A DNA stretch of 64,000 nucleotides from Streptococcus parasanguinis. Lineage in GTDB: Bacteria > Bacillota > Bacilli > Lactobacillales > Streptococcaceae. Every line of letters begins with the position of its first letter. Within the stretch, counting starts at the first letter, position 1. Below, one piece after another: positions 25,960 through 34,657 of this stretch. The translations under genes were made by a program, and so were the position numbers. Below the pieces are notes generated by a model. The model worked only from the letters and a program-made list of their open reading frames with translations. It searched no databases and was not told the origin of the DNA. The stretch covers positions 36,997 to 100,996 of the forward strand of contig NZ_JALDUR010000001.1 of the NCBI RefSeq assembly GCF_023109675.1, in the 5' to 3' direction.

Positions 25960-28194
25960 ATGAATAGAATAAAAGAATTATTTGAAAACCTGATCACTTT
26001 TTTTAGAAAGGATCATCCGCCTAAAGCAGTGGCAGAAGAAGTGCCCGACACGGAATTGCCGGAAGAGACAGTAGAGCCGACCTATAGCCGCTCAGGCAAG
26101 CATAGAAGCAAGCCTCTCTCTCAGCACCCCTTCCGTCGTTTTTGGCGCCGATTCCATTTGACCAAGATTCTCCTGATCATTGGACTAGGCTTTAGTCTCT
26201 TGACAGGGGGCTATCTCTTCTATCTCGCAAAGACGACCAACGTCAAGGATTTGCAGAATGCGCTGAAGGCCACCACCATTATCTATGATAAGAATGGGGA
26301 CCAGGCTGGAAGTTTGACCGGACAAAAAGGAACCTACGTCGAACTCGATGCCATTAGTGAGAATCTGCAAAATGCCGTGGTCGCAACAGAGGACCGGAGC
26401 TTTTACAAGAATAGTGGGATCAACTATGGTCGATTCTTCTTAGCCATTTTGACTTTGGGTCGCTCAGGTGGTGGATCGACCATCACCCAGCAGCTAGCTA
26501 AAAATGCTTATCTGTCCCAGGATCAGACGGTGGAGCGCAAGGCCAAGGAATTCTTCCTGGCACTTGAAATCAATAAGAAATACAGTAAAAAAGAGATCCT
26601 CACCATGTACCTCAACAATGCCTATTTTGGAAATGGGGTTTGGGGAATTGAGGATGCTTCCAAGAAGTATTTTGGGGTTTCAGCCAGTCAATTAAGCCTA
26701 GATCAGTCAGCGGTTCTCGCAGGCATGCTCAAGGGACCGGAGATCTATAATCCGCTCTATTCAGTAGAGAATGCGACCAACCGCCGCAATACGGTCCTTC
26801 AAAATATGGTAGCCGCCGGCTATATTGACCAGGCAACAGCCGATCAATCTGCTGCTGTTGATATCCATGGCCAGCTAGTCGATGCCTATGAAGGCAAGTC
26901 AGAGGACTACCGCTACCCATCCTATTTTGATGCGGTCATCAATGAAGCGGTCAACGAATACGGTCTCACCGAAGAAGATATTGTCAAAAATGGCTACCGG
27001 ATCTACACCGAGCTGGATCAAAATTACCAAGCAAGCATGCAGGTAATCTATGACAATACGGCCCTCTTCCCAGTAGCGGAAGACGGCACGCGCGCGGAAT
27101 CTGGTAGTGTGGCGCTTGATCCTAAGACCGGAGGGGTTCGGGCCCTCGTAGGGCGTGTCGGAAGCGATCAAAATCCAGGTTTCCGTAGCTATAACTATGC
27201 GACCCAGGCTGCCCGTAGTCCAGGATCAACCATCAAACCTTTAGTCGTCTATAGCCCAGCTGTTGCTGAAGGTTGGTCGACTAATAAGGAGTTGGACAAT
27301 AGTACCACCCAATATGGAAGCTATGAGGTCAATAACTATGCGGGAATCCAGTCTAGCCCAACGGTACCGATGTACCAGGCCTTGGCAGAGTCCCTTAACC
27401 TTCCAGCCGTAGCGACCGCTAATGATTTGGGTCTCGATACGGTATTTGAATACGGGAAAAAATTCGGCCTCAACATGGACAAGGTGGACAAGTCGCTTGC
27501 CGTTGCCTTGGGAGCTGGTGTGACAACCAATCCGATGCAGATGGCACAAGCTTATGGAACCTTTGCCAATGGAGGGGTCATGAATGATGCCCACCTCATT
27601 ACCAAGATCGAAAATGCTAGTGGCCAAGTGGTCAAGAGCCACAGCCAGAAATCAACCCGAGTGCTTAGTGGTTCAACGACAGATAAGATGACCAATATGA
27701 TGCTTGGTACCTTTAGTAATGGTACAGGGGTTAACGCTGCGCCTTATGGCTATACCATGGCAGGGAAAACCGGTACGACAGAGACCAGCTTTAACAAGGA
27801 CCTCTCTGGAGACCAATGGGTGATCGGCTACACGCCAGATGTGGTCATCAGTCAGTGGCTTGGTTTCCCAACGACCGATGAAAATCACTACCTGACGGAC
27901 AGTAGTGCTGGAACGGCATCCGAGATCTTCCGCAATGTTGCCAACAGTGTTCTGCCTTATACAGACGGTACCCAGTTTGACTCGGTGAAGAACTCTTATG
28001 CTGAAAACGGCATTGCTCCAGTCGGAGAAGAAACGACAGAAACAGACAGCAAAGAAGACAAAGGTTTCTTTGAGGATGTCAAAGAAAAGGCGTCGAATAT
28101 GGTCGATGATGCGAAAAAAGCAATCGACGAAGCCGATATCCCAGGAAAAGCGAAAAACGCTTGGGATACCTTCAAAGGCTGGCTTGGTTTCTAA
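25960..28194 (+). CDS. pbp2a: Class A penicillin-binding protein 2a
   Basis: 744-aa bifunctional peptidoglycan synthase. Cytoplasmic acidic/basic N terminus (1-70), one membrane segment (~70-92), a GT51 glycosyltransferase domain (EDRSFYKNSGINYGRF with the catalytic Glu, GGSTITQQLAKNAYL, RKAKEFFLALEINKKYSK), then the transpeptidase domain. Motifs: STIK with Ser423 as the active serine, SLN (AESLNLP) and KTG (MAGKTGTTE). The tail after ~690 is acidic. Its place beside rpmG-secE-nusG matches pneumococcal pbp2a. No real ribosome site is seen before ATG 25960; see the promoter entry. Confidence 0.94.
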   Translation: MNRIKELFENLITFFRKDHPPKAVAEEVPDTELPEETVEPTYSRSGKHRSKPLSQHPFRRFWRRFHLTKILLIIGLGFSLLTGGYLFYLAKTTNVKDLQNALKATTIIYDKNGDQAGSLTGQKGTYVELDAISENLQNAVVATEDRSFYKNSGINYGRFFLAILTLGRSGGGSTITQQLAKNAYLSQDQTVERKAKEFFLALEINKKYSKKEILTMYLNNAYFGNGVWGIEDASKKYFGVSASQLSLDQSAVLAGMLKGPEIYNPLYSVENATNRRNTVLQNMVAAGYIDQATADQSAAVDIHGQLVDAYEGKSEDYRYPSYFDAVINEAVNEYGLTEEDIVKNGYRIYTELDQNYQASMQVIYDNTALFPVAEDGTRAESGSVALDPKTGGVRALVGRVGSDQNPGFRSYNYATQAARSPGSTIKPLVVYSPAVAEGWSTNKELDNSTTQYGSYEVNNYAGIQSSPTVPMYQALAESLNLPAVATANDLGLDTVFEYGKKFGLNMDKVDKSLAVALGAGVTTNPMQMAQAYGTFANGGVMNDAHLITKIENASGQVVKSHSQKSTRVLSGSTTDKMTNMMLGTFSNGTGVNAAPYGYTMAGKTGTTETSFNKDLSGDQWVIGYTPDVVISQWLGFPTTDENHYLTDSSAGTASEIFRNVANSVLPYTDGTQFDSVKNSYAENGIAPVGEETTETDSKEDKGFFEDVKEKASNMVDDAKKAIDEADIPGKAKNAWDTFKGWLGF

Positions 28195-28200
28195 TCAAAA

Positions 28201-28378
28201 AGAGAGTGGGACAGAAATCGGTAATTCGTTAGAATTCGATTTCGTCGTCCCACCTCCGCACAGTTGAGTAGGGCTGTAAAAGCTGATGAAATCAGCGTAG
28301 TAGAGCCCACTCAACCACTGCGTCTTGCTCGATAATCCAAAAATAATTGAGAGGCTAGGACTTTTGTCCCAGCCTCTA
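28201..28378 (+). repeat. MITE-like structured repeat, copy A
   Basis: About 178 bp with imperfect inverted ends (AGAGAGTGGGACAGAAATC and the complement of GACTTTTGTCCCAGCCTCT). It has a GTGGGAC/GTCCCAC hairpin, a perfect GCTGAT-gaa-ATCAGC hairpin and an enclosing TTGAGT-GGGCT/AGCCC-CTCAA stem. Nearly identical copies lie at 56248-56424 (minus) and 59900-60076. It fills the gap between two convergent genes and may act as a bidirectional terminator. Confidence 0.9.
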
Positions 28379-28383
28379 TTTGT

Positions 28384-29298
28384 TTAAAGTTCACTATCTG
28401 ATAAGCTAAAGGTATCGCCGTGTTGCAAATCTCCGTACTGGTAGCCCCGTTTGAACCAGCGCATGCGCTGTTCCGAAGTTCCGTGGGTAAAGCTATCTGG
28501 CACCGAGTAGCCGTAGGCTTGCTCCTGGAGAGTGTCGTCGCCGACGGCATGGGCTGCATTCATAGCTTCTTCGATATCGCCGATATCCAGAAGGTTTCGG
28601 TCTTGAATGGAGCGGGCCCAGACACCGGCTAGATAATCGGCTTGTAGCTCAATGCGGACACTGATGGCATTTCGTTCCTTTTCAGAAAGACCTTGTTGCA
28701 TCCGATGGTATTTGCCAAGGATTCCCAGCTCGTTTTGTACGTGGTGGCCGACTTCGTGAGCGATCACGTAGGCCATGGCGAAGTCCCCGCTAGCCTTGTA
28801 TTTGGTTGTTAATTCCTTGTAGAAGCTCATATCCAAATAAATCTTTTTGTCGGTTGGACAGTAGAAGGGACCAGCCGATGCTTGCCCAACTCCACAGCCT
28901 GTCTTTGTCCGTCCGGTATAGAAGACTAGTTTGGGCTCCTGGTAGGTCCGTCCTTCAGCTTGAAAGACCTTGTGCCAATGATCTTCTGTTGTTCCAAGGA
29001 CCTTGCTGACGAACTCAGCATCTGCATCATCGACATGGGTCTTGTTGGTGCGCGTGACTTGGGTGGACTGGTAAGGTTGAGAAGAAGTCCCATTTCCAAA
29101 GAGACCCCCAAGGCTAGCTCCCCCACCTCCTAGAAGAACCAGAAGAAGGATGAGGACGATCTTACTCTTGAAGCTTCCGGGCGATAGTAAGATCTGTAAA
29201 ATGCCCCCGCCAAGGTTACTGTTTCCTGAAGATTGGGAGTAGCTTTGCCCTCGACGGTCTTCGATATTTCTACTTTCTTTTAGGTTATCACTTTTCAT
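28384..29298 (-). CDS. YpfJ-like neutral zinc metallopeptidase, membrane-anchored
   Basis: 304 aa. A Ser/Asn-rich cytoplasmic start, one membrane segment (~38-62, IVLILLLVLLGGGGASLGG), then an outside zinc domain. The metal site is HEVGHHVQNELG (HExxH), preceded by KIYLDMSFYKELTTKYKASG, with the RIELQADYLAGVW block holding the third ligand. Family members are putative metalloproteases of unknown substrate. The gene converges on pbp2a with the MITE-like repeat between them. Confidence 0.88.
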   Translation of the reverse strand: MKSDNLKESRNIEDRRGQSYSQSSGNSNLGGGILQILLSPGSFKSKIVLILLLVLLGGGGASLGGLFGNGTSSQPYQSTQVTRTNKTHVDDADAEFVSKVLGTTEDHWHKVFQAEGRTYQEPKLVFYTGRTKTGCGVGQASAGPFYCPTDKKIYLDMSFYKELTTKYKASGDFAMAYVIAHEVGHHVQNELGILGKYHRMQQGLSEKERNAISVRIELQADYLAGVWARSIQDRNLLDIGDIEEAMNAAHAVGDDTLQEQAYGYSVPDSFTHGTSEQRMRWFKRGYQYGDLQHGDTFSLSDSEL

Positions 29299-29395
29299 AT
29301 TCGTCTCCTTTTGTTTTATTTTACCAAAAATGAGGAAAAAACTAGAGTGATAACGCTTTAGATTTGCTTTTTTATTGACAGTAGATTTTCTGTCC

Positions 29396-29424
29396 TTGTC
29401 AAAACGTGGAAAACTTGCTATAAT
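29396..29424 (+). promoter_or_regulatory. Promoter of rpmG-secE
   Basis: TTGTCA (29396-29401), 17-bp spacer, TATAAT (29419-29424); rpmG starts 19 bases later. Confidence 0.75.
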
Positions 29425-29442
29425 GGGGTGAACGGAGGCGTT

Positions 29443-29595
29443 ATGGCATTAAAAAAAGCAAGTCTAGCGTGTACGGTTTGTGGGTCACGCAATTACTCCA
29501 TTAAGTTGAGTGGGACGCCAAAACCAACACGTCTAGAAGTCAATAAATTCTGCAAACATTGCAGCAAGTATACCATCCATAAAGAAACACGATAG
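29443..29595 (+). CDS. rpmG: Ribosomal protein L33
   Basis: 50 aa, [20 protein letters not shown] at the start. The two zinc-ligand pairs CTVC and CKHC are present, so this is the zinc-binding (C+) form. Ribosome site GGAGG at 29434-29438. It is followed 9 bases later by secE, the common L33-SecE-NusG arrangement. Confidence 0.95.
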   Translation: MALKKASLACTVCGSRNYSIKLSGTPKPTRLEVNKFCKHCSKYTIHKETR

Positions 29596-29604
29596 GAGAG
29601 AGTT

Positions 29605-29781
29605 GTGAAATTCATTAAAGATATTTTCGTCTTACTAAAAGATACAACTTGGCCAAATCGCAAGGAAAGATGGAAAAACTTTATCTCAGTGATTGAGTAC
29701 ACCGCTTTCTTTGTTGCATTGATTTATTTGTTTGACAAAGTCATTGCACGTGGCCTATTGCACATGATCAATTTCTTTTAA
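29605..29781 (+). CDS. secE: Preprotein translocase subunit SecE
   Basis: 58 aa with a GTG start behind the GGAGAGAG site. Conserved cytoplasmic amphipathic part LLKDTTWPNRKERWK, then one membrane segment (FISVIEYTAFFVALIYLF) as in the short Gram-positive SecE. It clamps the SecY channel of the Sec translocon. It shares a promoter with rpmG; a terminator separates it from nusG. Confidence 0.95.
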   Translation: MKFIKDIFVLLKDTTWPNRKERWKNFISVIEYTAFFVALIYLFDKVIARGLLHMINFF

Positions 29782-29792
29782 GAAAAGAAGCC

Positions 29793-29820
29793 AGGCGGGA
29801 TCCCAAGGGTCCTGCTTTTT
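29793..29820 (+). terminator. Terminator after secE
   Basis: A 9-bp stem GCGGGATCC / GGGTCCTGC (two wobble pairs) followed by TTTTT. Confidence 0.75.
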
Positions 29821-29854
29821 ATGGTTTTTCTTAAAAATAAATCAGCAAACCTCT

Positions 29855-29881
29855 TTGCATTCCGGCAAAATGTGGTATAAT
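29855..29881 (+). promoter_or_regulatory. Promoter of nusG
   Basis: TTGCAT (29855-29860), 15-bp spacer, extended -10 TGG-TATAAT (29873-29881). Confidence 0.65.
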
Positions 29882-29896
29882 GAAGCTAGGAAAAGG

Positions 29897-29916
29897 AAAG
29901 CCAAGAGGCTTTTTTT
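29897..29916 (+). terminator. Attenuator-like hairpin in the nusG leader
   Basis: AAAGCC-AAGA-GGCTTT followed by TTTT lies about 9 bases after the expected transcript start and 50 bases before nusG. The 6-bp stem with a U tract could cause pausing or early termination. Confidence 0.4.
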
Positions 29917-29967
29917 AGTATGTTCACAAAAGCTCGAGCAGGCTAGACAGAAAGAAAGGATGCCCAA

Positions 29968-30504
29968 ATGGACAGTTTTGATAAAGGCTGGTTTGTACTA
30001 CAAACCTACTCAGGATATGAAAACAAGGTAAAAGAGAATCTTTTGCAACGTGCGCAAACTTACAATATGTTAGAAAACATCTTGCGCGTAGAGATTCCAA
30101 CTCAAACCGTACAAGTTGAGAAAAACGGTAAAACAAAAGAAATCGAAGAAAACCGCTTCCCAGGTTATGTCTTGGTCGAAATGGTCATGACAGATGAAGC
30201 TTGGTTTGTTGTCCGGAATACCCCGAACGTTACTGGTTTCGTTGGATCCCACGGAAACCGTTCAAAACCAACTCCATTGTTGGAAGAAGAAATCCGCAGT
30301 ATCTTGCTCTCTATGGGTCAAACCGTTCAAGAGTTTGATTTGGATGTCAAGGTGGGCGATACGGTTCGTATCATCGACGGTGCCTTCACAGACTATACTG
30401 GTAAGATCACTGAAATTGATAACAACAAGGTGAAAATGGTCATTTCTATGTTCGGCAACGATACAATTGCAGAAGTGAATTTGAACCAAATTGCTGAATT
30501 GTAA
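29968..30504 (+). CDS. nusG: Transcription termination/antitermination protein NusG
   Basis: 178 aa. NGN domain at the N terminus (WFVLQTYSGYENKVKENL, then PGYVLVEMVMTDEAWFVVRNTPNVTGFVG across 55-85) and a C-terminal KOW domain (VGDTVRIIDGAFTDYTGKI). It binds RNA polymerase and links it to ribosomes or to pausing control. Own promoter; ribosome site AAAGGA. Normal length. Confidence 0.96.
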   Translation: MDSFDKGWFVLQTYSGYENKVKENLLQRAQTYNMLENILRVEIPTQTVQVEKNGKTKEIEENRFPGYVLVEMVMTDEAWFVVRNTPNVTGFVGSHGNRSKPTPLLEEEIRSILLSMGQTVQEFDLDVKVGDTVRIIDGAFTDYTGKITEIDNNKVKMVISMFGNDTIAEVNLNQIAEL

Positions 30505-30546
30505 AAAAAATAGAACCCTCCAAGAAAAACTTGGAGGGTTCTTTGT
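30505..30546. terminator. Bidirectional terminator between nusG and the lipoprotein gene
   Basis: A perfect 13-bp stem (AGAACCCTCCAAG / CTTGGAGGGTTCT) with an A-rich run on the left and T residues on the right serves both convergent genes. Confidence 0.88.
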
Positions 30547-30554
30547 ATGGATCG

Positions 30555-31313
30555 TTATTGATTTTTATCCAGGCCTGTGATCTTTTTTAACTGCTTGGTT
30601 TCTGCAGCAGACGTAACATTGAAGATCTTATTTCCTTGTGTAGAAAAGCTAGATTCATCTCCGTTGCTATCTTTATAGACATAGCTGGTCCCATTTTCAG
30701 AACGCATAATGGCATAGGGTTTTCCGAGACGTTCGAGGGCCGTTTTTGGTGTATCGGATTTGGAAATGCTGCTAGTAGACTGGTGGTTGGCATCGCCCCC
30801 TCTTAGTCGGAAGGTGATATCTGTTAACACATTATTGCGGAAGAAAGCCATGATATCGCCATTGTCTGTTGCCCAAACATTGACCCCATCGCCAGGATTC
30901 GTACTGTCTGTACTACTTACGGGTTGACCAAAGGCTGCAACTACGTCATCGTAACTGCTTCTTTCTTTTGGCCCACCAACCTCTTGTCCATCTTCGGTTC
31001 TCAATACAAAACCGGTGGTAGGGTGGAGGTTCTTGAGCTTTTCGATCTCAGGAATGGATGCAGCTCCTGGCACATATTGGAGAGATGCGCCATCATCTGG
31101 ATCCAAGCTGAAGCGACCTGAAAAATCATCTGAGCTACTGCTGTCTGAAGAAGTGCTCGACGATTTACGAGATGATGTTTTGGTAGAAGATTGTTTGATC
31201 GGTTTTCTAGAGCTAGAAGCTGTTTTTGCTTGTTGCGCAGAATTGGCAGGTGAGCAAGCGGCTAGTGTCACTAGTGAAAGAAGGCCGATCGCAAAGAAAC
31301 GAATGTTTTTCAT
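30555..31313 (-). CDS. Lipoprotein of unknown function
   Basis: 252 aa. Lipoprotein signal with lipobox LAAC (Cys20), then a Ser/Lys-rich linker (~25-75). The mature part has two similar segments around VVAAFGQPVSSTDS..NVWATDNGDIMAFFRNN and ALERLGKPYAIMRS..SYVYKDSNGDESSF, which look like BamE/SmpA-type or DUF4947-like beta folds. I do not recognise a function. TATAAT lies about 50 bases upstream (minus strand, near 31360). Confidence 0.7.
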   Translation of the reverse strand: MKNIRFFAIGLLSLVTLAACSPANSAQQAKTASSSRKPIKQSSTKTSSRKSSSTSSDSSSSDDFSGRFSLDPDDGASLQYVPGAASIPEIEKLKNLHPTTGFVLRTEDGQEVGGPKERSSYDDVVAAFGQPVSSTDSTNPGDGVNVWATDNGDIMAFFRNNVLTDITFRLRGGDANHQSTSSISKSDTPKTALERLGKPYAIMRSENGTSYVYKDSNGDESSFSTQGNKIFNVTSAAETKQLKKITGLDKNQ

Positions 31314-31392
31314 AAATACCCTTTCTAATGTGCTTCGCCAATCAGGCGAGGTTTTATTATATCAATAATCAAGGAATGGAGCAAATGGCAAC

Positions 31393-31424
31393 AAAAAAAC
31401 CCCTATTGCTAGGGGAATTTTTAA
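31393..31424 (-). terminator. Terminator of tRNA-Cys
   Basis: On the minus strand, CCCCTA-gcaa-TAGGGG is followed by seven T residues. Confidence 0.85.
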
Positions 31425-31456
31425 AAGATAAAAGATGATAAAAAATTTTATTATCA

Positions 31457-31527
31457 AGGCGGTAGACGGATTTGAACCGACGATCAAGCTTTTGCAGAGC
31501 CGTGCCTTACCACTTGGCTATACCGCC
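31457..31527 (-). tRNA. trnC: tRNA-Cys (anticodon GCA)
   Basis: 71 nt. The acceptor stem GGCGGTA pairs with TACCGCC, the discriminator base is U (as in Cys tRNAs), the anticodon loop is CTCTGCAAAAG, and the T loop is GGTTCAAATCC. The CCA end is not encoded. It lies alone between the lipoprotein gene and rpsB, transcribed leftwards. Confidence 0.96.
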
Positions 31528-31629
31528 ATAACATATAATATTGTAACCTAAAAAACAAGATAGGTCAAGAAAAACTTTTTGCTTCAAATCATTGCAGATG
31601 GGGAATGCTGAAAAATTCTCTCAAATAGC

Positions 31630-31658
31630 TTGCGAATTCTAGGGATTTCTGCTATACT
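31630..31658 (+). promoter_or_regulatory. Promoter of rpsB-tsf
   Basis: TTGCGA (31630-31635), 17-bp spacer, TATACT (31653-31658). Confidence 0.7.
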
Positions 31659-31664
31659 TATAGA

Positions 31665-31780
31665 GTTGTCTAAGACAGCAAATACTCATCTCGGATCCAT
31701 TGTGGCACCGTTGCCCTTGTGGTCGTGCTGCAAGTTGACGTCTGAGAGAGGAGAAAAAAACAAAAAAGGAGAAACTACTC
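31665..31780 (+). promoter_or_regulatory. Long rpsB leader, possible autoregulatory RNA
   Basis: About 115 nt of untranslated leader without an ORF. It starts with a GTTGTC-taa-GACAGC hairpin, then a mixed-composition region (31695-31745) before a purine-rich stretch with the AAGGAG ribosome site. S2 synthesis is autoregulated through such leaders in other bacteria; here only the length and first hairpin are direct evidence. Confidence 0.4.
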
Positions 31781-32563
31781 ATGGCAGTAATTTCAATGAA
31801 ACAACTTCTTGAGGCTGGTGTACACTTCGGTCACCAAACTCGTCGCTGGAACCCTAAGATGGCTAAGTACATCTTCACAGAACGTAACGGAATCCACGTG
31901 ATCGACTTGCAACAAACTGTAAAATATGCAGACCAAGCATACGACTTCATGCGTGATGCAGCTGCAAACGATGCAGTGATCTTGTTCGTAGGTACTAAGA
32001 AACAAGCTGCTGATGCTGTTGCTGAAGAAGCTGTTCGTTCAGGTCAATATTTCATCAACCACCGTTGGTTGGGTGGAACTCTTACTAACTGGGGAACAAT
32101 CCAAAAACGTATCGCTCGTTTGAAAGAAATCAAACGCATGGAAGAAGATGGAACTTTTGAAGTTCTTCCTAAGAAAGAAGTTGCATTGTTGAACAAACAA
32201 CGCGCTCGTCTTGAAAAATTCTTGGGCGGTATCGAAGACATGCCTCGTATCCCAGATGTAATGTACGTTGTGGATCCACATAAAGAACAAATCGCTGTTA
32301 AAGAAGCTAAGAAATTGGGTATCCCAGTTGTAGCGATGGTCGACACAAACACTGACCCAGATGATATCGATGTTATCATCCCAGCGAACGATGACGCTAT
32401 CCGCGCTGTTAAATTGATCACTGCGAAAATGGCTGACGCTGTTATCGAAGGACGTCAAGGTGAAGACAGTGTTGCTACAGTAGAAGCTGAATTGGCAGCT
32501 ACTGAAGGTCAAGCTGATTCAATCGAAGAAATCGTTGAAGTTGTAGAAGGCGACAACGCTTAA
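31781..32563 (+). CDS. rpsB: Ribosomal protein S2
   Basis: 260 aa. Signature blocks [32 protein letters not shown] and [21 protein letters not shown] (the last lies at ~190-210). It binds the 30S subunit through S1/16S contacts. The acidic C-terminal tail (~235-260) is typical for streptococci. It shares a transcript with tsf, with a strong hairpin in between. Confidence 0.97.
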   Translation: MAVISMKQLLEAGVHFGHQTRRWNPKMAKYIFTERNGIHVIDLQQTVKYADQAYDFMRDAAANDAVILFVGTKKQAADAVAEEAVRSGQYFINHRWLGGTLTNWGTIQKRIARLKEIKRMEEDGTFEVLPKKEVALLNKQRARLEKFLGGIEDMPRIPDVMYVVDPHKEQIAVKEAKKLGIPVVAMVDTNTDPDDIDVIIPANDDAIRAVKLITAKMADAVIEGRQGEDSVATVEAELAATEGQADSIEEIVEVVEGDNA

Positions 32564-32586
32564 TTTCATTCAATAAGTAACGAACC

Positions 32587-32624
32587 TAAGAGGGCAGGGC
32601 TCAGCCCGACCCTCTTATTTTATT
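32587..32624 (+). terminator. Partial terminator between rpsB and tsf
   Basis: TAAGAGGG/CCCTCTTA outer stem with an inner GGGCT-ca-GCCC hairpin and a TTTATT tail. Since no other tsf promoter is visible, it probably lowers rather than stops read-through. Confidence 0.7.
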
Positions 32625-32645
32625 AAAAAATATAGGAGAACAAAA

Positions 32646-33686
32646 ATGGCAGAAATTACAGCTAAGCTTGTAAAAGAATTGCGTGAAAAATCTGGTGCCG
32701 GTGTTATGGACGCTAAAAAGGCATTGGTTGAAGTTGAAGGTGATATCGAAAAAGCGATCGAATTGCTTCGCGAAAAAGGTATGGCTAAAGCAGCTAAGAA
32801 AGCTGACCGTGTTGCCGCTGAAGGTTTGACTGGTGTTTATGTCAATGGTAACGTTGCAGCAGTAGTTGAAGTAAACGCTGAAACTGACTTCGTTGCGAAA
32901 AACGCTCAATTCGTTGAATTGGTAAACGCAACAGCGAAAGTGATCGCTGAAGGTAAACCAGCTAACAACGAAGAAGCTCTTGCTTTGACAATGCCTTCAG
33001 GTGAAACTCTTGAAGCTGCATACGTATCTGCAACAGCTACAATCGGTGAAAAAATTTCATTCCGTCGTTTTGCCTTGCTTGAAAAAACAGATGCACAACA
33101 CTTCGGTGCTTACCAACATAATGGTGGACGTATCGGTGTTATCTCTGTAATCGAAGGTGGAGACGAAGCACTTGCTAAACAAATCTCAATGCACATCGCT
33201 GCAATGAAACCAACTGTTCTTTCATACAAAGAATTGGATGAACAATTCGTGAAAGATGAATTGGCACAATTGAACCACGTCATCGACCAAGATAACGAAA
33301 GCCGTGCAATGGTTGGTAAACCAGCTCTTCCACACTTGAAATTCGGTTCAAAAGCACAATTGACTGACGAAGTGGTTGCTCAAGCTGAAGAAGATATCAA
33401 AGCTGAATTGGCAGCTGAAGGTAAACCAAAAAAAATCTGGGATAAAATCATCCCAGGTAAAATGGATCGCTTCTTCTTGGACAACACAAAAGTTGACCAA
33501 GCCTACACTCTTCTTGCACAAGTCTACATCATGGATGACAGCAAGACAGTTGAAGCTTACCTTGAATCAGTAAATGCTTCAGTTATCGAATTCGTTCGTT
33601 TTGAAGTTGGTGAAGGTATTGAAAAAGCTTCAAATGACTTTGAAGCAGAAGTTGCAGCTACAATGGCAGCAGCTCTTAACAACTAA
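32646..33686 (+). CDS. tsf: Elongation factor Ts
   Basis: 346 aa guanine-nucleotide exchange factor for EF-Tu. N-terminal UBA-like part ([20 protein letters not shown]), the TDFVAKN block that touches EF-Tu, and a C-terminal coiled-coil/dimerisation region. The length of ~346 is the usual streptococcal form. Ribosome site AGGAG; a strong terminator follows. Confidence 0.97.
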   Translation: MAEITAKLVKELREKSGAGVMDAKKALVEVEGDIEKAIELLREKGMAKAAKKADRVAAEGLTGVYVNGNVAAVVEVNAETDFVAKNAQFVELVNATAKVIAEGKPANNEEALALTMPSGETLEAAYVSATATIGEKISFRRFALLEKTDAQHFGAYQHNGGRIGVISVIEGGDEALAKQISMHIAAMKPTVLSYKELDEQFVKDELAQLNHVIDQDNESRAMVGKPALPHLKFGSKAQLTDEVVAQAEEDIKAELAAEGKPKKIWDKIIPGKMDRFFLDNTKVDQAYTLLAQVYIMDDSKTVEAYLESVNASVIEFVRFEVGEGIEKASNDFEAEVAATMAAALNN

Positions 33687-33698
33687 GAATAAAAAAAT

Positions 33699-33726
33699 AA
33701 GAGGTTTCGAAGGAAACCTCTTTTTT
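33699..33726 (+). terminator. Terminator of rpsB-tsf
   Basis: AAGAGGTTTC-gaag-GAAACCTCTT with a T tract. Its right half (33712-33731) is repeated exactly at 33980-33999. Confidence 0.88.
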
Positions 33727-33747
33727 GTAAGATAAATTCATCTAAAT

Positions 33748-33882
33748 AACTTTCCTTAGGTGAGTACGGACGTCAGCGAACTTCAAAGAAGTTCCATGAC
33801 TTAGTTTTGGACCTAAGGTTCCAAAACTCCCGAGTGCTAGAAACATGATTGTTTCTAGCACTTTTCTCACAGCGGAAAGTTT
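33748..33882 (+). repeat. BOX-like structured repeat, copy 2
   Basis: Ends AACTTTCC/GGAAAGTT, inner GTGAG/CTCAC, and hairpins GAACTTC/GAAGTTC, AGTTTTGGA/TTCCAAAACT and AGTGCTAGAAACA/TGTTTCTAGCACT. A tail to ~33970 ending near CAGTTTGTCTA is shared with copy 3. The whole block 33732-33979 is bounded by two exact copies of a 20-bp sequence taken from the tsf terminator. It lies sense-oriented behind tsf. No gene is seen in 33727-34000. Confidence 0.88.
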
Positions 33883-34000
33883 TAGTAGATGACTGAGAAA
33901 TTCTAAAAAATAAATTTTTTTGTTTTATAGAATTTATTAGATTTGTAAAAAAACAGTTTGTCTATACTCTTAGAGGAACGGAAACCTCTTTTTTGTAAGT

Positions 34001-34029
34001 AAAAACTGAAGCCGATGCTTCAGTCTTTT
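34001..34029. terminator. Bidirectional terminator
   Basis: ACTGAAGC-cgat-GCTTCAGT, with A residues on the left and TCTTTT on the right. It ends the leftward gene at 34032 and stops read-through from the left. Confidence 0.75.
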
Positions 34030-34031
34030 GC

Positions 34032-34502
34032 TTAATGTGCGAAGGTATCGATTCCTAAGAGGAGAGAAAGAGTTCCCATGATGAGGCCGGCTAGTATCAC
34101 TCCGAGCATGACTGCGAGGCTACTGCGTTTGAAGTCCCAGTCAAGGATGGAGGCCGCAAGAGCTCCGGTCCAGGCACCAGTCCCTGGTAAAGGAATGCCG
34201 ACGAATAGGAGTAGGGCCCAGAAGATTCCCTTGTCTCCTGCAGCTTTTTCTAATTTCTGTCCGCCTCTATGGCCCTTATTGAGACACCAGCTAAAAAAGC
34301 CTCCGATGATCGGTTTTTTTGCGCCCCAAGTAAGAATATGGCGGGCGAAAAAGAAGATCAGAGGGACAGGGAGAAGATTTCCGATCACTCCGATCAGGAG
34401 CGCTGTCCATAAGGGAATGCCATTTGCAATGGCAAAAGGGATGGCCCCTCGCAATTCAACAAGGGGCACCATGGAGATCAGGAAGGTAAAGATATATTTC
34501 AT
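34032..34502 (-). CDS. COG2426-type small multidrug export/membrane protein
   Basis: 156 aa with four to five membrane segments. The N terminus, VPLVELRGAIPFAIANGIPLW, with the ELRGAIP motif, and the later GIPLPGTGAWTGALAASIL are hallmarks of the YqaA-like/SMEX (COG2426) family. The exact substrate is unknown. A single gene facing away from dpr. Confidence 0.82.
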   Translation of the reverse strand: MKYIFTFLISMVPLVELRGAIPFAIANGIPLWTALLIGVIGNLLPVPLIFFFARHILTWGAKKPIIGGFFSWCLNKGHRGGQKLEKAAGDKGIFWALLLFVGIPLPGTGAWTGALAASILDWDFKRSSLAVMLGVILAGLIMGTLSLLLGIDTFAH

Positions 34503-34584
34503 TGGTCAAGCCTTTCGATTAGTCTTCTTCATTCTATCGTATCTTTTCTCAATTGACAACTATGATATTTTTAAATCTTTTATC

Positions 34585-34613
34585 TTGACTTTCTGAATGA
34601 GGAAGCATATAAT
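34585..34613 (+). promoter_or_regulatory. Promoter of dpr
   Basis: TTGACT (34585-34590), 17-bp spacer, TATAAT (34608-34613). Confidence 0.82.
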
Positions 34614-34627
34614 AAAGACATAGTTAA

Positions 34628-34642
34628 TTAGAATCATTATAA
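34628..34642 (+). promoter_or_regulatory. PerR box in the dpr leader
   Basis: TTAGAATCATTATAA differs from the PerR/Fur-type consensus TTATAATNATTATAA at one base. It lies 15 bases past the -10, just after the expected start of transcription and before the AAGGAG site, so peroxide-responsive repression is likely. Confidence 0.75.
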
Positions 34643-34657
34643 AAAAGGAGAAATGAT

